From Ophiosphaerella korrae (taxonomy: Eukaryota; Ascomycota; Dothideomycetes; Pleosporales; Phaeosphaeriaceae): a DNA stretch of 17,269 nt. The translations under genes and the position numbers were made by a program. Each line of letters opens with the position of its first letter. Positions within the stretch are counted from its first letter, which is position 1. This document shows, piece by piece, positions 9,192-17,269 of this stretch. The stretch is from NCBI GenBank assembly GCA_028456385.1, contig JALNQF010000673.1, positions 1-17,269 on the forward strand, written 5' to 3'. Below the pieces are notes generated by a model. The model ran no database searches, was not told the origin of the DNA, and saw nothing but the letters and a program-made list of their open reading frames with translations.

Positions 9192-12100
9192 ATAATAGTA
9201 GAAAGTTTAACTAAGAAGAGAGGTAAAGTACCTCTAAGTAGTTATAAGTTAGATAGAACTAACTAGGTAGTAGTTAAGATATACCTAAATAACTTAATTA
9301 CTAAGAAAGGAGATATATAACTAATAATTAATACCCTAGAAATATAAAATAAAGAACTATAAGATTATATTAAGTAAAATAAAATTTAAATTAAAACTAT
9401 TATAAAAGAATAAAACTAGATAGAATAAATTACCTAGAGACTAGAAATAAGTATAATAAAGAAGCTACCTAAGATACTTATACTTAAGAAATTTAATAAA
9501 ATAAGAAAAAATTAAGACCCTTTATAGTAGTAATATAACTATAGATTAATATATAAGTACTATACTTTAATAAAGAAGATAAAAAGGTATTATATATTAG
9601 AATATACCTTAAAGAAGATATAATAAGATAGTTTAAATCCTACTAAATAAATTATATAATATACACACTAAAAATATAGAAAGATAAAACTAAAGCTATT
9701 TTTAGAAGTTATAAATACTTTACTAAATAAATAAAAGTAGTATTTAGTAATATAGATATTACTTAATAAGCTAAAGAAAAGCTTAAAAGGCTTATATAAT
9801 ATAAGAGTATTCTTAAATATATATTATAGTTTTAATAACTATTATAGAATATAGAATAGAATAAAGTATTACTAATATTACAATTTAAATAAAGATTAAA
9901 CTTAAAAATCTAATACAAGATAATTTATATAGAAAAACTAAGAATACTAAAAGCTCTAAAATAATAGGTAATATAGATAGATAATAACCTTTAAGAATAG
10001 AAGAAAAATAAATATAGAGAATAACTTAGAAATTAAGACGCTAGAGACCCTATAATCTTTAACGCTACTAAGGATAAGAAATTTAAGAAGAATAAAGACT
10101 TTATATACTTTAAATATAGTAAGAAAAGCTACTACGTAAAAGATTACTAGTTAAAATAAAAAAAGAATATAATATATTATAAATATAGGAAACTAAGATA
10201 CTTTACAAAAGAATATAAAAGTAAGAACCTAAAGAAAGAAATATAGTTAAAAATAACTAAGAATAAAAAAGAAGTATATAAGATATAAGCTAAACTTTAA
10301 AAGAAAGTAGCTAGGAGTAAAGAAATATAATATATAATACTCTATTAGACTTTTTATTAGAAGGATAACTACTATATATATCTTTTTAGTAAATAAAGAG
10401 TAAGATAGTTCTTATAAAAGAATAGAGTAGTAGTAATAAAAAAAAGAATAAAAGTATAGCTAAAAGAAATAGTATATATAATAGACCTACTAATAGAAGA
10501 TTTAGAAGGGGAAGAGCCCTAGATACTATTAATCTAGGCTAAAGAATAGGTATAAGATATAGAGACTACAATAGTCTCTTCTAAATAATTATAAGAAGAT
10601 AAGAAATAAACTAATATAAGAAGTACTAAGTACGCCTAGTTAAGAGTATATAGCTATAATAGCTATATAATAATAGATATAGAGGAATAAAATAAAGAAT
10701 AGAAATTTATTTAGATATACTTACTAGTTATAAGTATAGAGAAAGTATATAAAGACTAGAAAAAATATAATCCTAAAGTAAAAAAGTTTATAATATTCTA
10801 ATAATAGATAAAGTAATATATAGTTATAGTAGGAAGAATACTTATATAAAGAGAATAGTAGTTCCTTGTAAGAAAAACGTAATAGATTAATAAAGCCTAT
10901 ATACTATAAGTACTAATAGTATACTATATCCTAATAAATATAAGACCTAGAATAGATAGTTACTAAGTAGAAGATAATAAGAGAATAAACCTAGAATACT
11001 TAGTATATACTAAGATATTATAGATATTATACCTAAACATAAATTACTATATATATAGAGAACTAAAGGTACGTAATTATATATAGCTTATACAAGGAAA
11101 AGGATATAATTACGTAAACGCAATTATAAAGAAAGATATCTAAGGTTAGAAAATAATTAGAATACTTAATAATAAATATATAGTAATTAGACTAGGCTTT
11201 AAACTATCTAAAGAATATATCTAAAAGAAGCTATAGTATAAATATACTTATAATAAATACTTAAAATATAAAAACTATAAACGTAAAACAAAATAATAGC
11301 CCTAGAAGAATAGATAATTTAAAGAAAAACCTAAGTAAGAAAAACTAGAAGGTATAAGAGGCCTATATATTATAAAAATAAGTATATACTAAAGAAAGAG
11401 AGTATAAATAATAATTAATAGTAGAGCTACTAAGAACTTTATATCTAAGAAGTTTGTAGAAAGCTAAAGAATAACTTATACTATAAAGAAGTACCCTTAA
11501 TAACTAAGTACAATTAAAGGAAAACTATTCTAAGAACTTATAAGGTTTAAAACAATACCCTCTACGCTAAAACTAGAAAGATTAGAAATTAAGAATATAG
11601 TTATAGATATAATAATAATTAATAATAAACAAGATATAATACTAAGAATACTATAGTTATAGATAACTAACCTAAGAATTAATTAAAGAATAGAGAGAAT
11701 TACTTACCCTAAGAAAGAAATATTAAAAGCTAATATAATTATATATAAAGGAAAATTCCTAGAAGAATATAAGAGATAAGAAAAACAACTTATAGAACCT
11801 AATAACTACTTTCTAGACTATTAACTATAGGATTTAGTAATAGACCTAGAAGAAGAGAAGAATATAAGATAGAGTCTAGTTTATTAAAAAACTAAAAAAA
11901 AATTAAAGATTAAACACGTATTTATATAAAATGTAATAAAGAAAGAATAAATATAAGAATCTAAATCCTTAGTAGCTTATAGACTTATATTTGTAGATAA
12001 AAAAGAGATAGATAAAAAAAGACCTTGCGTAGATTTTAGAAAAACTAACACAATAATAGACAAGAACTAATACCTTTTACTATATATAGACAAAATACAA

Positions 12101-14626
12101 GATAAGCTATAAAAAGCCTAAATCTTTACTAAACTAGATATCTAAAATACCTATTATTAGATTAGAATTAAAAAGGGTAATAAATAGAAAATAGTATTTA
12201 GAACATAATATAAACTATTTAAATACATAGTTATACCCTTTAGAGTAACAAATATACTAGTAGTATTTTAAGAAAGGATAAATATAGTCTTAAGAAAATA
12301 CCTAGATATATTTATATTTATATACTTAGATAATATCCTTATATTCTTAGAAATAGAGAAAGAACATATATAGTATATATACAAAGTACTAGAAAGATTA
12401 GTAGAAAGTAAAATATTTCTAAAAATAAGAAAATATAAATTCTATATAAAAGAAATAGACTTCTTTAGATTTATTATTAAACTAGAAAAAATACAAATTA
12501 ATCTAAACAAGATTAAAACAATCTAAGAATAGCTAATAATAAAGAACTTATAAGAAGTATAATAATTCTATAGATTAGTAAACTTTTATAGAAAACTAAT
12601 AGTAAGATAGTCTAAAATAATAGAACTACTTATAAAACTTATAAAGAAGGATATACTATTTAAATAGACTTAGGAATATAATAAAGTATTTAGTTAGATT
12701 AAATAACGTTTTATAGAAAACCTAGTTATTAGAATATATAACCTAGAACTACTAGTAATAGTAAAAATAGATATATCTAATTTAGTCTATAGAATAGTAC
12801 TAATACAAGAAGACTAAACTATAAAACAAGAATATTTAGTTAAATACTTCTTTAAGAAAATAAAGCTAGTAGAGCTTAACTACCTAATTTATAATAAAGA
12901 GATACTAGTAATCTATAAAGTATTTAAATAATAGAGAGTATACCTATAAAGAGTAAAATACTAAATAAAAGTCTATATAGACTATAAGAATCTTATAGGA
13001 TTTATAATAAATAAAGACTTATTATAATACTATATAAGATAGTAAGAGTTCTTATTAATATTTAACTTTAAAGTTATATATATAAAAAGGAAAGATAACT
13101 AATTTATAGATACCTTTAGTAGAAAACTAGACTTATAAGAAGAAATAAATACTACTAGTATAGTTCTAATTAAAAATAAAGAAAGATATTTAGTCTTAAA
13201 TATACTAAAAATAACTATAATACTTAAAAAAAAGAGTAGTAAGCTAGATATATAGATTTAGAAAGAAACAAGAAAAGCCTCTAAAGAATTAAAAGAACTT
13301 AAGATATAAGAAGGCCTTATATAAGCCTATAGAAGAATATATATTCTAAGAAAAATATAAAGAGAATTTATATAATAGTTCTACGAACTACTAGTATATA
13401 GATATTAAGGAATTAATAAAATACTAGATAGACTACTAAGAGATTATTATATCCTAAGAGTAAGATAACTAGTAATAGAAGTACTAAGAGACTATATAGA
13501 ATACTATAGAAATAAGTATAGTAGATACGCGCTATATAGAATATTATAACTAATTAAAGTACTAGAAAAACTTTAAAAAGTTATTATAATAGATTTTATT
13601 ACAAAACTACCTAAGTTAAAGAACTTAATATTAAGAGTTAAGTATAATAAAATCCTAATAATAGTAGATAAACTTATAAAGTACTTATACTTTAGACTAT
13701 ATAAGAAAAAAAGTAGGATAGAAGTTACTATATACTAGATCCTAGAAACTATAATTAGCTAATATAGACTACTAGATAAAATTATTATAGATAGAGACGT
13801 AAGATTTATATTAAAACTATAGAGAACAATAATAGTATAATTAGGAATTAAATATACAATATTAATAGTATACTATCTATAGATAGATAGATAATTAGAA
13901 CGTATAAATTAGATAGTAGAATAATACTTAAGATACTACTTTAATTATAACTAAAACAATTAGGTATAGGTACTACCTATAGTATAGTTAGTATATAATA
14001 GCGTAAAGAACGTAGTAATAAAAGTATTACCTTTCTTTATAAACTATAGATTTAACCCTAATATATACTAAATACTAAGAATTAAAATATCTTAGTCTCT
14101 AAGAAGAGAAAACTTTACTAATAAACTTAAAGATATATACAATTAATTAAGACAAGACGTAGAGTTTCTATAAGATTATATAAAAACATATTATAACAAG
14201 AAATATATAAAGAAACTCTAATTTAAAGAAAGAGAAAAAGTATAGTTACTATAAAGAAATATTAAATATAAACAATTAAGCTTAAAATTAGACTATATTA
14301 GGATAAGACTATATAAAGTAAAGAAAGAAGTTATACTAGTTATATTTAAATTAAGACTACTAAGTAAAATTAGGATATATCTAATATTCTACGTAGTACT
14401 ACTAGAAAAGGCACTATAAGATATAGAACTACTAGTATACAAAGTAGATACGTATAGAGAATAAGAAGAATAAGAAGTTAAAGAAATTCTAGTATATTAG
14501 TTCTATAATAGTAAGAACTACTACTTAGTAAAATAGATAAGAATAAATAAAAAAGGATAACTATAGGAAGAAATATAGGAACTAGAGGACAACCTTAATT
14601 ACTTTAAGAAACTAGAAGAGTTCTAA
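9192..14626 (+). pseudogene. E2 gag-pol polyprotein, RIP-inactivated, one frameshift
   Basis: The start is placed at ATA 9192 (former ATG), the first open position after TAA 9168. Gag begins in the frame with codons at multiples of 3 (KLPK at 9462). A one-base deletion in an A run at 9505-9511, relative to B, moves it to the next frame, where everything else lies. CCHC knuckles are at 10106-10147 and 10175-10216 (Cys/His now Tyr). Protease reads NSRA for DSGA at 11417-11428. RT has DFRK at 12032, FTKLDI at 12125-12142 and YLDN at 12323-12334. RNase H has the Asp at 12770, YNKE at 12890 and RKDN at 13088-13099. The integrase zinc region ends near 13513, with D,D,E at 13592, 13790 and 13898. 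The chromodomain is 14474-14623 (EVKEIL, YYLVK), ending at TAA 14624-14626. Mutated catalytic residues and many TAA/TAG stops make it non-functional. About 1812 codons, in line with B. Confidence 0.9.
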
Positions 14627-14894
14627 AGTTAAAACCTTCTAGGACGCCTTATAGCGAGTTAAGAAAACTAATAATACTACTACTAGATAGAGAGGTAATA
14701 GGAGCGCCTAATATAATAGGAGCTAGAGTAGCCTCTACTATATCGTCTAAATCTAATTTAGCCTCTAAGGTACAAGACTATTTAGATAACTTAGCGTTAT
14801 TATAAGCCTTTATCTTATAAAGACGCTTAATATAAGAATAAAGCTCTACTAGCTTATAAAGAGTTAACTTATACTTAGCTTTAGCTATAGTAAG
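14604..14894 (-). other. Alternative antisense open frame at the E2 pol 3' end
   Basis: This is the counterpart of 2703-2993: 97 codons with the same two internal stops (TAG, TAA), reading KLSK(stop)SCTLEAKLDLDDIVEATLAP in its middle. It overlaps both the chromodomain end and the sense candidate. Reported because it is as open as the sense frame in this segment; coding status is undecided. Confidence 0.25.
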
Positions 14895-15279
14895 CTATAA
14901 TAATAATTATACTTAAGCTCTATTAATAGCTCGCCTTATATAACTTAGTAGAAAGAGACTATATAGAAATTAAATACTTACACTCTATAAGTAAAACCTT
15001 AGAAGAAATATATTTATACTAAATATTAGCGAGGATATACTTATTATAGTATTTACTATTATTTAAAGATATAAGGTAAAAAAGACCTAATTTAGTATAA
15101 TACTAATAAGAGAATATCTTAACTCTATTATAAATAATATAAGCTATAAGGAGAAGTTTATTATACTAAAACTAGGATAGTATAGAGAGTAATAAAGAAC
15201 TAAAGATTAATAAAGATATAAGACTAATAACTTTAGCGCTAGTATAGAGAAATAAGAGACTACGTAGAAGAGGAAATAG
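14608..15279 (+). pseudogene. Possible extra sense ORF between pol and 3' LTR of E2
   Basis: This frame differs from pol and overlaps its last codons. It is fully open from 14608 to 14817 (70 codons), then continues about 150 codons with TAA/TAG stops of the RIP type to a TAG at 15277-15279, exactly at the LTR edge. Readable segments include KPSRTPYSELRKL, IGARVAST and KVQDYLDNLALL. Two of its TAA stops are CAA in element B, direct support for stop creation by RIP. The family is unknown to me. Some Ty3/Gypsy lineages carry extra ORFs here, sense or antisense; whether this is one is an inference. A competing antisense frame lies at 14604-14894. Confidence 0.35.
15266..15279 (+). other. E2 polypurine tract
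   Basis: AGAAGAGGAAATAG directly precedes the LTR start TATTA (mutated TGTTA) at 15280. Presumed primer of plus-strand DNA synthesis, in the same place as in E1 and B. Confidence 0.75.
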
Positions 15280-15735
15280 TATTATAGTAGTAATAAGAGA
15301 AACTAAGATAGAACTAATTAGTCTATACTTAGCTACTAATAAAGTATAAGATAAGTAGAGTAATAACTTATAAAATAATAAGTTTAACTAGAAAGCTAAC
15401 TATAATATAGATACGTAATAAATTTATAAATTTATAATTTTAGTAAATACAAAGTTACGAAGCTATTATATAATAAATTTGTAAATTCGCGATTTTAGTA
15501 AATATAAAGTAATAAAGCTGCTAAGATATTATTACTATATAGTTAGTAGTAATACGTATTATTAGGATAGTATTAGTAATTTAATCCTTTAACTATAGAA
15601 CGCTAATACAAGATAATTGTAAAATATCTTCTATTAATATTAGTTATTATAATTACTTACACGAGCTTTACTATTAACTCTTAATCTACTAATACTCTAA
15701 TAGCTACTAGTAGTCGACGTAGGTAGCCCGTTATA
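15280..15735 (+). repeat. E2 3' LTR, 456 bp, subtype II
   Basis: It starts TATTATAGTAG (from TGTTA) and ends CCCGTTATA. It contains two tandem units with a period of 55 bp beginning TAATAAATTT at 15416 and 15471. Each holds an AATTTATAAATT-like inverted motif and TTTTAGTAAATA; the second also has the palindrome TTCGCGA-like core. It matches B's 3' LTR in reverse orientation. Confidence 0.85.
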
Positions 15736-15744
15736 TATAATAAT

Positions 15745-17110
15745 AGACTTCTAAGAAACTACTATATCTTAAAAGTAAGATAACTAGTTATTATATAGTA
15801 GCTCTACTCTACTATACTAAACAAACCTAAAAAGGTAACTAAGTATTTAACAACATTAAATATAGGAGTAGAATAGTATATATATTACCTAAAGGCCTTT
15901 GCCTTTACTTGCGCTTTACGTAGCTATAGCCTACTATAGCCTATAGCGTAATATAGTAGAAGAAGTACTATAAGATTATATAAAATATTATAAAAATAAG
16001 TATAATAAATACGTACTATATAAGATACTATAACTAGTTAAAGTACTAGAATAACTTTAAAGAATAATAATAATAGACTTTATTACGAAGCTACTTAAGT
16101 TAAAAGACCTAATATTAGTAGTTAAATATAATAGAATCCTAATAATAGTTAATAAGCTTATAAAGTATATATACTTTAGACTATATAAAGAAAAAAGTAA
16201 GATAGAAGTTACTATATACTAGATCCTAATAACTATAATTAGTTAATATAGACTTCTAGATAAAATTATTATAGATAGAGACGTATAATTTATATTAAAA
16301 CTATAGGGAATAATAATAGTATAATTAGGAATATAATACGTAATATTAATAGTATATTATCTATAAATAGATAGATAATTAGAATAAATAAACTAAATAG
16401 TAGAATAGTACTTAAGATACTACCTTAACTATAACTAAAATAATTAAGTATAGTTACTACCTATAGTATAGTTAGTATATAATAGTATAAAGAATATAGT
16501 AATAAAAGTATTACCTTTTTTTATAAACTATAGATTTAATCTTAATATATATAGAATACTAAGAAATATAGAATCTTAGGCTCTAAAAAGAAAAAACTTT
16601 ATAAATAGACTAAAAAAAATATATAATTAACTAAGATAAGATATAGAATTCCTATATAATTAAATAGTAAAGTACTATAATAGTAAATATAAAGAAAGAC
16701 TTTAATTTAAAAAGAGAAAAACAGTATAGTTAATATAGAAGAATATTAAGAGTAAATAATTAAGTTTAAAACTAGATTACGTTAAAATAAGACTATATAA
16801 GATTAAGAAAAAAGTTATACTAGTTATATTTAAACTAAAGCTACTAAGTAAAATAAAGATATACCTAACTTTCTATATAGTACTACTAGAAATAGTACTA
16901 TAAAACGTAGAACTACTAGTATATAAAGTAGATATATATAAAGAATAAGAAGAATAAAAAGTTAAAGAAATCTTAGTATACTAGTTCTATAATAGTAGAA
17001 ACTACTACTTAGTAAGATAGATAAGTATAGATAAGAAAAGGTAACTATAAGAAAATATATAGGAACTAGAAGATAACCTTAATTACTCTAAGAAACTAGA
17101 AGAGTTCTAA
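15745..17110 (+). pseudogene. E3 integrase and chromodomain, RIP-inactivated, with insertion
   Basis: The first part (15745-15790) reads RLLRNYYILKVR-like zinc-domain sequence in one frame. After the insert the frame shifts by one and continues. The first catalytic Asp is at 16076-16078 (DFITKL), the second at 16274-16276 (IIIDRD) and the Glu at 16382-16384. The C-terminal chromodomain is at about 16955-17107 with YYLVR, ending at TAA 17108-17110. Motif spacing is the same as in E2. Stops are TAA/TAG at Gln/Trp positions. The protein would have been the integrase end of a Pol polyprotein. Confidence 0.82.
15791..15958. other. Small insert inside E3 integrase
   Basis: About 150-170 bp are absent from the E2, B and E1 copies of the same region. 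It is bounded by the 9-bp direct repeat ATATAGTAG at 15793-15801 and 15951-15959. It is less TA-monotonous than its surroundings and includes GGCCTTTGCCTTTACTTGCG near 15894-15913 and TATAGCCTACTATAGCC near 15924-15940. No terminal inverted repeats or ORF were found. It could be a small non-autonomous element or filler DNA. Confidence 0.45.
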
Positions 17111-17269
17111 AGTTAAAACCTTCTAAAGCGCTTTATAGTAAACTAAAAAAATTAGTAATACTACTACTAAAAAGAGAGGTAATAAGAATGTTTAATATAA
17201 TAGGAGCTAGAGTAGCCTCTACTACGTTATCTAAATCTAATTTAGCCTCTAAGGTACAAGACTATTTAG
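17088..17269. other. Start of the extra-ORF region of E3, cut by window end
   Basis: Homologous to 14604-14785 of E2, overlapping the last codons of the E3 chromodomain. The antisense frame with SCTLEAKLDLDNVVEATLAP is kept. The sense frame is also open in places. The window ends before the 3' LTR. Confidence 0.5.

Larger units (their letters stand above)
8846..15735 (+). mobile_element. E2: nearly complete RIP-inactivated Ty3/Gypsy chromovirus, forward strand
   Basis: The element has a 5' LTR lacking about its first 170 bp (8846-9133), an interior of 6146 bp (9134-15279) and a complete 3' LTR (15280-15735). The interior is the inverted counterpart of B, with almost the same length. The right edge is followed by integrase sequence of E3 at about 15741, so E2 probably inserted into E3; the candidate target duplicate is TATAA at 15736-15740. 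The matching left copy cannot be found, because the left LTR end is missing and element B begins there. Confidence 0.88.
15741..17269 (+). mobile_element. E3: partial Ty3/Gypsy chromovirus, forward, interrupted
   Basis: It begins immediately after the E2 3' LTR inside the integrase zinc-domain region (15745-15790 aligns with 13428-13472). After an insert of about 150-170 bp it resumes at about 15959 and continues through the integrase core, chromodomain and start of the extra-ORF region to the window end. Its 5' half is not seen in the window; left of E2 one finds the reverse element B in its place. Confidence 0.8.

Noticed and set aside
15736..15740. TATAA as a proven target-site duplication of E2
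   Set aside because: The left copy cannot be found because the E2 5' LTR start is missing, and TATAA is very frequent in this sequence.
1..17269. Mitochondrial or AT-rich bacterial genome as the source
   Set aside because: CpA/TpG loss with TpA gain, Gln/Trp codons turned into stops, and several copies of one LTR element point to RIP in a fungal nuclear genome. No tRNA, rRNA or organelle gene is seen.
1..17269. Recoded genetic code in which TAA/TAG are read as Gln
   Set aside because: The same sites also show Cys/His to Tyr, Asp to Asn and Gly to Arg at catalytic or zinc-binding positions, and initiator ATG is lost. That is mutation damage, not stop-codon reassignment.

Overview
This window is heterochromatin-like repeat DNA from a filamentous ascomycete (Pezizomycotina-type) fungus. 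It is a nest of related, dead Ty3/Gypsy LTR retrotransposons of the chromodomain-bearing class (chromoviruses), all heavily damaged by repeat-induced point mutation (RIP). The organism is inferred from the mutation pattern. CpA and TpG have almost disappeared in favour of TpA, ATG codons are nearly absent, and the coding frames carry TAA/TAG stops where Gln (CAA/CAG) or Trp (TGG) codons are expected, plus Cys/His to Tyr, Asp to Asn and Gly to Arg changes. No intact gene, host gene, tRNA, rRNA or CRISPR array is visible.

Layout, left to right. (1) 1-1587: the 3' part of a forward element E1, with integrase, a divergent 3' segment, a polypurine tract and a 432-bp LTR with TGTTA...TAACA ends. 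(2) 1588-1859: part of a reverse LTR ('A') plus the start of its polypurine tract. (3) 1860-8845: a structurally complete reverse element 'B' (3' LTR, gag-pol, 5' LTR). (4) 8846-15735: a nearly complete forward element E2 whose 5' LTR lacks about its first 170 bp. (5) 15741-17269: part of a forward element E3 (integrase to chromodomain and beyond). Its integrase is interrupted first by E2 and then by a small insert of about 150-170 bp.

B and E2 are head-to-head copies of the same family. Internal regions are 6129 and 6146 bp, so together they form an inverted repeat with arms of roughly 6.8 kb around a centre near 8.80 kb. Each encodes one long frame of about 1810 codons: Gag with two CCHC knuckles, protease, reverse transcriptase, RNase H, integrase (zinc domain and D,D,E core) and a C-terminal chromodomain. 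In B every motif checked lies in one frame; E2 has one 1-nt deletion early in gag. Between pol and the 3' LTR is a further stretch of about 650 bp that still reads as a possible extra ORF.

In life these proteins would have copied the element RNA to cDNA and inserted it, with the chromodomain probably steering insertion to methylated-histone chromatin. Two LTR subtypes occur, and element B carries one of each, so this is a mosaic, recombined nest and not a simple pile of insertions.
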